Shown one piece after another: positions 18,450 to 27,527 of a stretch of DNA of 64,000 bases (position 1 is its first letter; every line of letters begins with the position of its first letter). The notes beneath the pieces are model-generated. The model was not told the DNA's origin. It did not search any database and was given only the letters and a program-made list of their open reading frames with translations. The position numbers were made by a program, and so were the translations under genes. The DNA is from Burkholderia latens (GTDB lineage: Bacteria > Pseudomonadota > Gammaproteobacteria > Burkholderiales > Burkholderiaceae). The stretch lies in NCBI RefSeq assembly GCF_001718795.1, contig NZ_CP013438.1, positions 1,054,001 through 1,118,000 on the forward strand. Reading direction: 5' to 3'.

Positions 18450-18713
18450 CGTGTCGGTCGGTGGTGTCGTGTCAGCGTGAGCGACGGGCGCGTCGCGCTC
18501 GCCACGGAAAGCTGCCGCTCGGTCCAGCGGCAGCCATTGTGGATCGAATTTATACCAGTTTATGGACGCGCGGCAATCCGGAAATTCACGTGGATCGCCG
18601 GTTTTGGTTCTAATATCCGTCCAGATGGGGCGCGCACATACCGGTGCGGCGGCGGCTTCGGTATAGTGCGAACCCATTCCCGAACCACCGTCCCGACCGG
18701 GCAGGAGCTCCAG

Positions 18714-19451
18714 ATGATGTCCGCGCGTCCCGAATCGCTCGAAGCCGGTTTCCGGCCACTGCAGATCTACGAACAGGTCGCCGAGAAGATCCGCGACGAG
18801 ATCCGCGCGGGCCGCTATCCGGCCGACTCGCGATTGCCGTCGGAGCGCGAGCTCGCGGCGCTGTTCCAGGTCGGCCGCCCGGCCGTGCGCGAGGCGCTCG
18901 GCGCGCTGCAGAACGAAGGGCTCGTGTTCACCAAGCGCAATTCGGGCACCTACGTCGTGGCGGCGCCGCTCGACGTGCTCGCGCAGCGCGGAGACGCACG
19001 CAGCGCGCCGGATGCCGACTTCAGCCCGACGTCCACGCTCGACGTTCGGCTGATCCTCGAGCCGGCAATCGCGCGGCTCGCCGCGTCGCGCGGCTGCGCC
19101 GATCCCGTCGCCGAGCGCTACCTTGCGCAGATGGAGACGATCACCGACATCGACGATCCGCAGCAGCGCGCGCTGTGGAACGAAAGCGACCGGCTGTTCC
19201 ACCGGCAGCTCGCGCTGATGACCGGCGACGCGCTGATCGTGAAGATCGCGGACGAAGTCGCGAAGACGATGGATCAGCCGCTGTGGAAGCGGCTGAAGGA
19301 TGACGGTATCTATGACGCGGGCCGGATCCGGCTTTACGTGTCCGAACACAGGCTGATCTACGAGGCGATCGTTTCCGGCGACGCAGACGCGGCCGCGTTC
19401 TACGTCGAGCAGCACATTCGGCGCGTGCGGCGCGATATCGCGCCGAAGTGA
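18714..19451 (+). CDS. GntR-family (FadR subfamily) regulator of the hydroxyproline cassette
   Basis: The 245-residue protein has an N-terminal GntR winged HTH (SRLPSERELAALFQVGRPAVREALGALQNEGLV, about residues 37-70) and an all-helical FCD effector domain (about residues 95-235). The likely metal-ligand pattern lies in DRLFHRQLAL and SEHRLIYEAI. It sits between the divergent reductase gene and the binding-protein gene, so it probably represses both and responds to a proline or hydroxyproline metabolite. The start has a GGAGC ribosome binding site. Two adjacent in-frame ATG codons make the exact start ambiguous by one residue. Confidence 0.88.
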   Translation: MMSARPESLEAGFRPLQIYEQVAEKIRDEIRAGRYPADSRLPSERELAALFQVGRPAVREALGALQNEGLVFTKRNSGTYVVAAPLDVLAQRGDARSAPDADFSPTSTLDVRLILEPAIARLAASRGCADPVAERYLAQMETITDIDDPQQRALWNESDRLFHRQLALMTGDALIVKIADEVAKTMDQPLWKRLKDDGIYDAGRIRLYVSEHRLIYEAIVSGDADAAAFYVEQHIRRVRRDIAPK

Positions 19452-19477
19452 TGCTGCGCCGGCTTGGCGCCATCCTT

Positions 19478-19496
19478 CTGGTTTTAAAAAGACCAA
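19478..19496. promoter_or_regulatory. imperfect TGGT/ACCA dyad upstream of the binding-protein gene
   Basis: CTGGT and ACCAA flank a nine-base A/T-rich centre just behind the regulator stop codon. The half-sites resemble those of the perfect dyad 70 bases downstream, so it may be a secondary GntR operator. Confidence 0.35.
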
Positions 19497-19548
19497 AAAC
19501 GCGGCGCGCATTTTGAAATTGCTTGCAACGAAACCACCTGTGTCCTAC

Positions 19549-19570
19549 ATTGGTTTTTCATAAAACCAAT
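19549..19570. promoter_or_regulatory. perfect palindrome, candidate FadR-type operator
   Basis: The arms ATTGGTTTT and AAAACCAAT form a perfect 9-base inverted repeat around TCAT. It ends 11 bases before the start codon of the binding-protein gene and lies next to its ribosome binding site. FadR-subfamily regulators commonly bind dyads built from TTGGT and ACCAA half-sites. Repressor binding here would block transcription start or elongation. Binding by the adjacent regulator is inferred. Confidence 0.6.
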
Positions 19571-19581
19571 CAGGAGACAGC

Positions 19582-20703
19582 ATGCGACACCTCGTAATCG
19601 CGCTTTCGGTGGCCGCCGCTGCCGGCGGGCTGACGTGCGCCCGAGCGCAGGAAGTTGTGACGATCGGCCATTCGGCGCCGCTCACGGGGCCGCAGGCCGC
19701 GAACGGCAAGGACAATGAAAACGGTGCGCGCCTCGCCGTCGACGAGTTGAACAAGGCGGGCGTAAAGGTGGCCGGCAAGACGGTCACGTTCAGGCTCGTC
19801 TCCGAGGACGATCAGGCCGACCCGAAGGCGGGTGTGCAGGTCGCGCAGAATCTGGTCGACAAGGGCGTCGTCGCGGTGCTCGGCCCATACAACTCGGGCG
19901 TCGCGATTCCCGCGTCGCGCGTGTACGCAAATGCCGGCGTGCCGATGCTGCCGGTCGCGTCGAATCCGGCGCTCACGCGCCAGGGCTTCAAGAACATCTT
20001 CCGGATCGGGGCGAGCGACGAACAGCTCGGCGGCACGATGGCGACGTTCGCCGCGAAGACGCTGAACGCGAAAACCGCGGCCGTGATCGACGATCGCACC
20101 GCATACGGGCAGGGCGTCGCCGAGCAGTTCATGAACGTCGCGAAGGCGAACGGGATCAGGATCGTCGACCAGGAATACACGAACTCGTCGGCCACCGACT
20201 TCCTCGGCATTCTCACCAAGATCAAGGCCAGCAACCCCGATGTGATCTTCCTCGGCGGTTATGCGGCGCAGGGCGCGCCGATGGCGAAGCAGATGAAGCA
20301 GCGAGGCTTGCGCGCGAAGCTGCTCGGCGGCGACGGCATCTGTTCGGCCGACATGGGGAAGGTCGCGGGCGACGCAGCGTCGATCGTCTATTGCGCGCAG
20401 GGCGGCGTCGCGCTCGAGAAGACGCCGGCCGGCCGCGAGTTCCTGAAGAAATACCACGACACCTATCACACCGATACGCAGGTCTACGGCGTCAACTACT
20501 ACGACGGGATGAAGCTGCTCGCCGATGCGATGGTCAAGGCCGGCACGACTACCGACAAGGCGAAGCTGATCGCGCAGCTCGCGAAGTCGAACCATGCGGG
20601 TGTCGCGGGCACCTATTCGTTCGACGAACACGGCGACCTGAAGGGCGCGCCGACCACCGTCTACGTGATCCGCAACGGCTTGCCCGTGCCGTACGCGAAG
20701 TAA
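19582..20703 (+). CDS. branched-chain-type ABC transporter substrate-binding protein
   Basis: The 373-residue protein has a cleavable signal peptide (about residues 1-22, ending ARA) and the LivJ-type periplasmic binding fold: VTIGHSAPLTGPQAANGKD and VGVAxLGPYNSG-like VAVLGPYNSGVAIPASRVYANAGV. It would capture an amino acid or derivative in the periplasm. It is placed between the FadR-type regulator and the T3LHyp dehydratase, so the ligand is likely hydroxyproline or proline. No livHMGF permease genes accompany it, so it must share a permease encoded elsewhere. A GGAG ribosome binding site lies directly behind the palindromic operator. Confidence 0.88.
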   Translation: MRHLVIALSVAAAAGGLTCARAQEVVTIGHSAPLTGPQAANGKDNENGARLAVDELNKAGVKVAGKTVTFRLVSEDDQADPKAGVQVAQNLVDKGVVAVLGPYNSGVAIPASRVYANAGVPMLPVASNPALTRQGFKNIFRIGASDEQLGGTMATFAAKTLNAKTAAVIDDRTAYGQGVAEQFMNVAKANGIRIVDQEYTNSSATDFLGILTKIKASNPDVIFLGGYAAQGAPMAKQMKQRGLRAKLLGGDGICSADMGKVAGDAASIVYCAQGGVALEKTPAGREFLKKYHDTYHTDTQVYGVNYYDGMKLLADAMVKAGTTTDKAKLIAQLAKSNHAGVAGTYSFDEHGDLKGAPTTVYVIRNGLPVPYAK

Positions 20704-20712
20704 TCGTCACCG

Positions 20713-20734
20713 GGACGGCGCAAACGCGCCGTCC
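20713..20734 (+). terminator. intercistronic hairpin
   Basis: A perfect nine-base-pair stem (GGACGGCGC / GCGCCGTCC) with an AAAC loop lies in the 56-base gap between the binding-protein and dehydratase genes. There is no proper T-run. It may partly terminate or stabilise the upstream message, making the binding protein more abundant than the enzyme. Confidence 0.5.
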
Positions 20735-20759
20735 TTCGTCTTCACGCTTTCGATTCTCG

Positions 20760-21767
20760 ATGAAAATTTCCCGATCCCTTTCCACCGTCGAAGTCCACAC
20801 CGGCGGTGAAGCGTTTCGCATCGTCACGAGCGGGCTGCCGCGCCTGCCGGGCGACACGATCGTCCAGCGCCGCGCGTGGCTCAAGGAGAACGCCGACGAG
20901 ATCCGCCGCGCGCTGATGTTCGAGCCGCGCGGCCACGCCGACATGTATGGCGGCTACCTGACCGAGCCCGTGTCGCCGAACGCGGATTTCGGCGTGATCT
21001 TCGTGCACAACGAAGGCTACAGCGACCATTGCGGGCACGGCGTGATCGCGCTGTCGACCGCCGCGGTCGAGCTCGGCTGGGTGCAGCGCACGGCGCCGGA
21101 GACGCGCGTAGGCATCGACGCGCCGTGCGGCTTCATCGAGGCGTTCGTCAAATGGGACGGCGAACACGCCGGCTCCGTGCGTTTCGTGAACGTGCCGTCG
21201 TTCATCTGGCGGCGCGACGTGTCGGTCGACACGCCGTCGTTCGGCAGCGTGACCGGCGACATCGCGTATGGCGGTGCGTTCTATTTCTACGTCGACGGCG
21301 CGCCGTTCGACCTGCCGGTGCGCGAGGCAGCGGTGGAGCGGCTGATCCGCTTCGGCGCGGAAGTGAAGGCCGCGGCGAACGCGAAGTACCCGGTCGTCCA
21401 TCCGGAGATTCCGGAAATCAACCATATCTACGGCACGATCATCGCGAACGCGCCGCGCCATCCCGGCTCGACGCAGGCGAACTGCTGCGTGTTCGCGGAT
21501 CGCGAGGTCGACCGCTCGCCGACCGGGTCCGGCACCGGCGGGCGCGTCGCGCAGCTGTACCAGCGCGGCCTGCTCGCGGCCGGCGAGACGCTCGTCAACG
21601 AGTCGATCGTCGGTACGGTGTTCAACGCGCGCGTGCTGCGCGAAACGACCGTCGGCGACATCCCGGCCGTGATCCCGGAAGTGGAGGGCAGCGCATACAT
21701 CTGCGGGTTCGCGAACTGGATCGTCGACGAGCGCGATCCGCTGACCTACGGTTTCCTCGTGCGCTGA
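20760..21767 (+). CDS. trans-3-hydroxy-L-proline dehydratase (proline racemase family)
   Basis: The 335-residue protein belongs to the proline racemase family. The first catalytic position is Cys (SDHCGHGV, about residue 92) but the second is Thr (DRSPTGSGT, about residue 256), where racemases and 4-hydroxyproline epimerases have Cys. The Cys/Thr pair is the signature of trans-3-hydroxy-L-proline dehydratase, which yields delta1-pyrroline-2-carboxylate. The divergent OCD-family gene would encode the matching reductase, making L-proline. It shares a promoter with the binding-protein gene and is followed by a terminator. Function is inferred from these residues and context. Confidence 0.87.
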   Translation: MKISRSLSTVEVHTGGEAFRIVTSGLPRLPGDTIVQRRAWLKENADEIRRALMFEPRGHADMYGGYLTEPVSPNADFGVIFVHNEGYSDHCGHGVIALSTAAVELGWVQRTAPETRVGIDAPCGFIEAFVKWDGEHAGSVRFVNVPSFIWRRDVSVDTPSFGSVTGDIAYGGAFYFYVDGAPFDLPVREAAVERLIRFGAEVKAAANAKYPVVHPEIPEINHIYGTIIANAPRHPGSTQANCCVFADREVDRSPTGSGTGGRVAQLYQRGLLAAGETLVNESIVGTVFNARVLRETTVGDIPAVIPEVEGSAYICGFANWIVDERDPLTYGFLVR

Positions 21768-21801
21768 GCGTTGGCGCACGATACGCGGTCGTACCAGGCC
21801 T

Positions 21802-21837
21802 GGCGCGTCGTCCCGTAGCGGGGCGCGCGCCTTTTTT
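21802..21837 (+). terminator. intrinsic terminator after the hydroxyproline cassette
   Basis: A compound hairpin (outer GGCGCG / CGCGCC, inner CCCG / CGGG) is followed by six T residues. It closes the binding-protein and dehydratase transcript. Confidence 0.75.
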
Positions 21838-21948
21838 CGGTGGAACGGCGCGCGATCGACGCGATTCGTATGAGCGGGGACGCCCGCCGGCCGGTCGGCC
21901 GCGCGACTTTTGGTACGATGCAGCCTTTCCAGCAGATCCCCCACCCGC

Positions 21949-24531
21949 GTGAATCGCCGAAACGTGTCGTCAGTGCGTGACCTTTGTACCAAATGGGTCG
22001 CGCGCGCCCAGCCGGTCGCGGCCGCTGCCGCCGTATCCATCAAGCGTGTGCTGGCCGTTGCCTCGCACCATGTCCGTCATCCGACGCGCCGCGGCGTGCT
22101 GCTTGCCGCCGCTGCGGTGCCGGCGCTGTTCCTTCTGTACGTGCTCGTGCTGATCCCGTTTACGCCGGGCATCGGCGACATCCGCAAGGCGCGCGTCGAC
22201 CAGCCTGCGCAGGTGCTGTCCGCCGACGGCAAGCTGCTGGCGGAATTCAAGCCGTCGAATCGCGAATGGGTGTCGCTCACGCACATCTCGCCGCACATGG
22301 TCGACGCGCTGATCGCGACCGAGGACCATCGTTTTTACGAACATCACGGCCTTGACTGGAAGCGCACGGCGTCGGCCGCGCTTCATACGTTCTCGGGCGA
22401 CCGCCAGGGCGGCTCGACGATCACGCAGCAGCTCGCGCGCAATCTGTATCCGGACGAGATCGGCCGCGCGCCCACGCTCACGCGCAAGCTGAAGGAAGCG
22501 ATCACCGCATTGAAGATCGAGGCCGTGTACAGCAAGGACCAGATCCTCGAGACCTATCTGAACACGGTGCCGTTCCTGTACAACGCATACGGCGTCGAGA
22601 TGGCCGCGCGCACCTATTTCGACAAGTCGGCCGACGAGCTCGACGTGCTCGACAGTGCGACGCTCGTCGGGATGCTGAAGGGCAACAGCTACTACAACCC
22701 GGTGCTGAACCCCGAGCGCGCGCTGCAGCGGCGCAACATCGTGCTCGGCCAGATGGTGAAGTACGGCAAGCTGTCGCCCGCACAGTTCGCGCAATTGCAG
22801 CGCCGGCCGCTGCGCATCGATTTCGAGCGCCAGAAAGAACCGCCGGGGCCCGCCCCGCATTTCGCGCAGCAACTGCGCAAATGGCTGATCGGCTGGGCCG
22901 ACCGCAACGACTACAACATCTATTCGGACGGGCTGATCGTGCGCACCACGATCGACGCGCGGCTGCAGCAGATGGCGACCCAGGCGCTGACGCAGCACGC
23001 GAACCAGCTGCAGGGGATTGCGAACAACGCATGGAGCGGCCGCGACGGCTGCGGTACCGACAACGAGCTGTTCCGCACGTTCATGCGCGAGTCGCCGGAG
23101 TACAAGGCCGCGCAGCAGGCCGGCAAGGACGACGCTGCAGCGATGAAGCAGCTCGCCGCCGATCGCGGCTTCATGCGCGCACTGTGCAAGGCAAAGACCG
23201 ACGTGCAGGCCGGCTTCGTCGCGATCGATCCGCGCGACGGGCAGATCCGCGCGTGGGTCGGCAGCCGCGACTTCACGACCGAGCCGTTCGATCATGTCGC
23301 GCAGGCGCGGCGCCAGCCGGGCTCGACGTTCAAGCCGTTCGTCTACGGCGCCGCGTTCGCGAGCGGGATGAAGCCCGACGACACGTTCATCGACCAGGCG
23401 GTCGAGATTCCGCTGAAGGGCGGCGAGATCTGGCGCCCGAACGACGACGTGCCGCCCACCGGCAAGCCGATGACGCTGCGCGACGCGGTCGCGCTGTCGC
23501 GCAACCGGATCACCGCGCAGGTGATGGAGAAGGTCGGTCCGTCGGCCGTCGCGCGGCTTGCCCGCGACATGGGCGTGCGCGAAAGCCCGCTCGAGCGCGT
23601 GCCGTCGCTCGCGCTCGGCACGAGCCCCGTCACGCTGAAGGAAATGGTCGCGTCGTATGCGACGATCGCGAACGGCGGGCTGTACATCGCGCCGCAAATG
23701 GTGACGCGGATCGAGAATCGTCATGGCGACGTGCTCGCCGAATACGCGCCGGCCCCGCCCGAGCGCGCGCTCGATGCCGAAACCGACAAGACACTGCTCG
23801 ACGTGATGCGCGACGTCGTGACGCGCGGCACCGGCGGCAGTATCCGCACGCGCTTCGGCGTTCGCGGCGACGTGGCGGGCAAGACCGGCACCACACAGGA
23901 CAACGCGGACGGCTGGTTCATCCTGATGCAGCCCGGGCTCGTCGCCGGCGCGTGGGTCGGCTTCGACGACGGCCGCGTGACGCTGCGTAGCGACTACTGG
24001 GGCCAGGGCGCGCACAGCGCGCTGCCGATCGTCGGCGACTTCTTCCAACGCGCGCAGCGTGCCCGGATCGTCGACACCAAGCTGAAATTCGATACCGAAC
24101 CATCGCCCGGCTGGTTCGCGTCGGTGCGCGAACGCGTGACGGACCTGTTCGACGGATGGTTCGGACCCGACTCGAAGAAAGCGTCGGCGCCCGTCAGGAC
24201 CCAACGGATCGAGCCGGAACCGGAGGCGGACGAAGGTGCGGCGTCGGCCGCTTCTGCTGCATCGGCGGCGGAAGCGGCGTCCGGCGGCGTCGTCGAGGAA
24301 TGGGTGCCGGCGTCGGAAGTCGCGGCATCCGCGGCCGCGTTGTCGGCGGGCGCGTCGCAGCCACAGCCCGCTCAGCCGCCGGCGGCGACCGGCGGCTCGA
24401 CAAGCCCGTCCAGCGCGAGCGCCGGTAGCGTCGTCTCCGCACCGGCCGCCGTGCCTTCGCCGGTGCCGGCGCCTTCGGATTCCTCCGCACCTGAACCGGC
24501 TTCGCCGGAGGCCGCTGGCACTTCGCGGTAG
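21949..24531 (+). CDS. mrcA: penicillin-binding protein 1A, bifunctional transglycosylase/transpeptidase
   Basis: This roughly 860-residue class A PBP has a short cytoplasmic N terminus and one membrane anchor (about residues 45-67). The glycosyltransferase domain has EDHRFYEHHG and GGSTITQQLARNL. The transpeptidase domain has the SxxK serine in GSTFKPF, SRN and KTGTTQDNADGWF. It polymerises and cross-links peptidoglycan at the inner membrane. The last 120 residues are a low-complexity Ala/Ser/Pro tail that most PBP1A proteins lack. The start is uncertain: GTG at 21949 is used, with GTG at 21964 or 21973 also possible. It is probably a secondary PBP1A copy. Confidence 0.9.
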   Translation: MNRRNVSSVRDLCTKWVARAQPVAAAAAVSIKRVLAVASHHVRHPTRRGVLLAAAAVPALFLLYVLVLIPFTPGIGDIRKARVDQPAQVLSADGKLLAEFKPSNREWVSLTHISPHMVDALIATEDHRFYEHHGLDWKRTASAALHTFSGDRQGGSTITQQLARNLYPDEIGRAPTLTRKLKEAITALKIEAVYSKDQILETYLNTVPFLYNAYGVEMAARTYFDKSADELDVLDSATLVGMLKGNSYYNPVLNPERALQRRNIVLGQMVKYGKLSPAQFAQLQRRPLRIDFERQKEPPGPAPHFAQQLRKWLIGWADRNDYNIYSDGLIVRTTIDARLQQMATQALTQHANQLQGIANNAWSGRDGCGTDNELFRTFMRESPEYKAAQQAGKDDAAAMKQLAADRGFMRALCKAKTDVQAGFVAIDPRDGQIRAWVGSRDFTTEPFDHVAQARRQPGSTFKPFVYGAAFASGMKPDDTFIDQAVEIPLKGGEIWRPNDDVPPTGKPMTLRDAVALSRNRITAQVMEKVGPSAVARLARDMGVRESPLERVPSLALGTSPVTLKEMVASYATIANGGLYIAPQMVTRIENRHGDVLAEYAPAPPERALDAETDKTLLDVMRDVVTRGTGGSIRTRFGVRGDVAGKTGTTQDNADGWFILMQPGLVAGAWVGFDDGRVTLRSDYWGQGAHSALPIVGDFFQRAQRARIVDTKLKFDTEPSPGWFASVRERVTDLFDGWFGPDSKKASAPVRTQRIEPEPEADEGAASAASAASAAEAASGGVVEEWVPASEVAASAAALSAGASQPQPAQPPAATGGSTSPSSASAGSVVSAPAAVPSPVPAPSDSSAPEPASPEAAGTSR

Positions 24532-24609
24532 CGAACCGTTCAGCTTTCGCGCGATGCTGCCGTAATACCGTTGTCACGACAGCCCGCGCGGTCGCTCCGC
24601 GCCATTCCG

Positions 24610-25485
24610 ATGCGGCTCATCCACGAACATGTCGCGCTTGCGCGCGATGACGTCTGTGCAGGCGTCCCGCTCCGCTTCGATCTCTACGACGCGGGCGGCG
24701 CCGCGCTGTTGCCTGCGGGCACGGTGCTGCGCGATCCGGCCCAGCATGCGCTCCTGTTCGACCACTTCAGGCCCGTTCGCAGACGCGACGACGCCGAACC
24801 CGGCCCAACCGCGCACGATCCGGTGCCGGCGGCCCGACACCTGGGGCTGTCGGCCGGTGCGGCGATCGGGATCCGCCGGCGCGTCGGCGCCACGCGCGCG
24901 CTGCAACGGTGCCGGTTGATCGGAGTGGGCGCATCCGGCGTCCTGTTCGTCGAGCCGCAGCCTGCGGTGGAGCTGGAATTTGCGTGCGGCGACGACGTCG
25001 AGGCGGTCGCAATCGGCCGCTCGGCGGTGTCGCGCTTCGGTGCGACGGTCGAAGCCGTGCACGCAGCCGGCGGGGCGCCTTTCCTGGTGCTGTCGCGGCC
25101 CGGTTTTGTCGACCGGTTGCGCACGCGCGCCGAGCCGCGCGTGCCGGTCCGGATCGCTGCCTGGTGCAGCGGCGCTCGAACGTCCGCCGACGGTATCGGA
25201 ATCGTGCGCGACCTGAGCCTGAACGGTCTGTCGGTCGCGGTCGATAGCCCGCTCGCGGCGGCCGGCGAGCCGTTGAGCATACAGCTGCCGTATGCGGACG
25301 GCGATCGTGTCGCGTTGCTGACGCTCGACGCTACGGTCCGCGCGGCGCATGCCGACCCGGCTGCACCGGGCTGGACCCTCCATCACGTGGCCTTCGGCGA
25401 CACCGCTGCGGCCGAACGGACTCGCCTCAAGGCCTTGCTGTTCGACCTGTCCACCGGGGCGGCGGATACCGAGCGGATCGGCTGA
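24610..25485 (+). CDS. PilZ-domain (YcgR-like) c-di-GMP-binding protein
   Basis: The 291-residue protein has a variable N-terminal flagellar-brake-like region and a C-terminal PilZ domain (about residues 170-280). The PilZ hallmark residues are present: RVPVR (RxxxR) and DLSLNGLSV (the D/N-x-S-x-x-G motif). It should bind cyclic di-GMP and affect motility or secretion. An upstream TTG at 24571 is in frame, but the ATG at 24610 begins the conserved part. It follows the PBP1A gene by under 80 bases and may be co-transcribed with it. Confidence 0.82.
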   Translation: MRLIHEHVALARDDVCAGVPLRFDLYDAGGAALLPAGTVLRDPAQHALLFDHFRPVRRRDDAEPGPTAHDPVPAARHLGLSAGAAIGIRRRVGATRALQRCRLIGVGASGVLFVEPQPAVELEFACGDDVEAVAIGRSAVSRFGATVEAVHAAGGAPFLVLSRPGFVDRLRTRAEPRVPVRIAAWCSGARTSADGIGIVRDLSLNGLSVAVDSPLAAAGEPLSIQLPYADGDRVALLTLDATVRAAHADPAAPGWTLHHVAFGDTAAAERTRLKALLFDLSTGAADTERIG

Positions 25486-25789
25486 AGCCTCGTTCAAACA
25501 CCGCGGAACCGGCGGCACGCGCCGGCTTTCTGCGGTCCGGTTTGCGGCTCAATTTTTTGCTCTGCGGACGCCGGCAGGCCCGCGCAGACGCGCCGCCGCC
25601 TATTGGATGCGGATGCCGAGATAATCTTCTGATGATTTAGCCGAATGCGCGGCAATTGTACGGATTCGGTCAACAGTGAATTTGCGATTTAAGTATTTAC
25701 CCTGATAGCGGTGCCGCCTAGACTTTTACTCATGCGCAACGACGACCGAGTCGGAAGCGCCTGACAAAACAATCTGGAGGTAACGCATC
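25486..25789. other. promoter region of the DUF4148 gene
   Basis: This gap of about 300 bases is less GC-rich than its surroundings in its second half. It holds no gene. A TAGACT -10-like hexamer near 25721 is a possible promoter element for the downstream gene. Confidence 0.35.
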
Positions 25790-26119
25790 ATGAAATCGCT
25801 GATCAAGGCAGTTGCACTGGCCGCTCTGGTGGCCGCACCGGTCGTTTCGTTTGCCCAATCGAACCAGCAGCCGCTCACGCGCGCCCAAGTGCGCGCCGAA
25901 CTGGTCCAGCTCGAAAAGGCCGGCTACAACCCGAACGACTGGATCAACTATCCGGAAAATATCCAGGCCGCCCAGGCGAAGATCGCCGCCGCACAGAACA
26001 CCGGCGCGCAAGCCGATGCAACGGGTTACGGCTCGAACCCGGTCGCGGCGTCGCAGTCGGGGCAGCGCGTGGCGGTGCCCGCCGCCGCCGATCGCTCGTC
26101 GGTCTACTTCGGTAATTAA
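25790..26119 (+). CDS. DUF4148-family secreted protein
   Basis: The 109-residue protein has a signal peptide (about residues 1-22, ending SFA) followed by the DUF4148 pattern LTRAQVRAELVQLEKAGYNPNDW.NYP (about residues 29-55). The family is abundant in Burkholderia and exported, and its function is unknown. A GGAGGT ribosome binding site precedes the ATG, and an intrinsic terminator follows, so it is monocistronic. Confidence 0.9.
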   Translation: MKSLIKAVALAALVAAPVVSFAQSNQQPLTRAQVRAELVQLEKAGYNPNDWINYPENIQAAQAKIAAAQNTGAQADATGYGSNPVAASQSGQRVAVPAAADRSSVYFGN

Positions 26120-26175
26120 GTCGGCCGCCAAGCTGTTTGCCGCGCGGCCCGACGGCCGCCCGTGACGCCAAACCG

Positions 26176-26213
26176 GAAAGCCCGCATTCGCGTGTCGAGT
26201 GCGGGCTTTCTTG
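26176..26213 (+). terminator. intrinsic terminator after the DUF4148 gene
   Basis: An 11-base-pair stem (GAAAGCCCGCA / TGCGGGCTTTC) is followed by TTG and a weak T-tract. It is placed about 60 bases behind the stop codon. Confidence 0.75.
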
Positions 26214-26402
26214 CATCTGCGGCCGGCGGCGCGCCGGCTGACAATTGCCCGCGCGTGCGCTAGCATCGCGGTCGGCATCGCCGAGCGACGGCGGCCGCGC
26301 CGGCTGGAATAGCGCCGGCACGCTCGCAACGCCGCGCGCCGAGGCGCGGCGCAAGCCCGGCACCACGTTCCACGACTTCAACGAAAACAAACAGGAGCAT
26401 CC

Positions 26403-26807
26403 ATGCGTGTCTCGACCGGCCTGCTGTGCGCGTTCGCGCTGACGGCCAACCTTGCCCATGCGCAGGCGAATTGCGCGAACGCGACAGACCAGACGACGCT
26501 GACGGCGTGTGCCGATCGTGCGTACAAGAAATCCGACGCGGAACTGAACCGCACCTACGAGGCCGTCATCGCGCGCCTGCGCGGCGCAAAGCCGCTCGCC
26601 GACAAGCTCGTGAATGCGCAGCGCGCATGGATCGCGTACCGCGATGCCGAATGCAGCTTCTCCAGCGCGAATGCCGAAGGCGGCACCGTGTATCCAATGG
26701 TCGTGTCGACCTGCCTCGACGATCTGACGAAGACGCGCAACGAAACGCTGAGGGGTTATTTGTCGTGCGAGGAAGGCGATCTCGCGTGCCCGGTTCCGGC
26801 GAAGTAA
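26403..26807 (+). CDS. LprI-like (DUF1311) secreted protein
   Basis: The 134-residue protein has a signal peptide (about residues 1-20, ending AHA). It carries the lysozyme-inhibitor LprI pattern: four or more cysteines, DAELNRTYEAVIARL, and AQRAWIAYRDAECSF (about residues 69-83). Members are periplasmic or surface proteins, some inhibiting host lysozyme. Role here is not shown. It has a CAGGAG ribosome binding site and stands alone, convergent with the NarL-type regulator gene. Confidence 0.87.
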   Translation: MRVSTGLLCAFALTANLAHAQANCANATDQTTLTACADRAYKKSDAELNRTYEAVIARLRGAKPLADKLVNAQRAWIAYRDAECSFSSANAEGGTVYPMVVSTCLDDLTKTRNETLRGYLSCEEGDLACPVPAK

Positions 26808-26879
26808 AGACCGGAGCGAATCCGGCCGATCGCATGTTGCGCGGCTGGCGCGATCGAAACGGTTTGCCGGCCCGACCGC

Positions 26880-27527
26880 TTATACGTCGTCCGTTTCGTC
26901 GAGCAGTTTGTGCCGCATCGCATAGCGAACCAGCGCCGCTTCGTGCGGCATCTGCATCTTTTCCAGGATGCGGGTCTTGTAGGTGCTGACCGTCTTCGCG
27001 CTCACGCATAATGCCTGCGCGATCTCGGTCAGCGTTTGTCCGGCGGCAATCCGGCGGAACACGTCGAATTCGCGATCGGACAGCCGCTGATGCGGCAGCG
27101 TCTCCGCCGGCTCGTTCAGGCTCTGCGCGAACTGCTCGGCCATCGCAAGGCTGACGTAGACGCCGCCCGTCGCAACCTTCGTCACCGCACCGACCAGTTC
27201 GGCACTCGCGCTTTCCTTCGTCAGATAGCCCGACGCACCGGCGCGGAACGCGCGCACCGCGTACTGCTGTTCCGCATGCATCGTCAGCACGAGCACGCGC
27301 AATGCCGGTTTCTCGTCCTTGATCTGCTTGATCAGTTCGACGCCGTTGCGGCCGGGCATCGACAGGTCGAGCACCAGCACCTGAGCGGGCACCGACCGAA
27401 CCAGTGCGATCGTCGACGCGCCGTCGCATGCTTCGCCGGCGACCTCGAATCCGGTGGCGTTCTGGAGAATGTGGCGCAGACCGTCACGCACGAGCGTATG
27501 GTCATCGGCGATAAGCACCTTGATCAT
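26880..27527 (-). CDS. NarL/FixJ-family response regulator
   Basis: The 215-residue protein has a receiver domain (DDHTLVRDG; phospho-Asp in VLDLSMPGRNG; lysine in YLTKES) and a C-terminal LuxR-type HTH (LSDREFDVFRRIAAGQTLTEIAQALCVSAKTVSTYKTRI, about residues 147-185). It is translationally coupled to the upstream histidine kinase gene by an ATGA overlap, so the pair is a two-component system. The inducing signal and targets are unknown. Confidence 0.92.
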   Translation of the reverse strand: MIKVLIADDHTLVRDGLRHILQNATGFEVAGEACDGASTIALVRSVPAQVLVLDLSMPGRNGVELIKQIKDEKPALRVLVLTMHAEQQYAVRAFRAGASGYLTKESASAELVGAVTKVATGGVYVSLAMAEQFAQSLNEPAETLPHQRLSDREFDVFRRIAAGQTLTEIAQALCVSAKTVSTYKTRILEKMQMPHEAALVRYAMRHKLLDETDDV

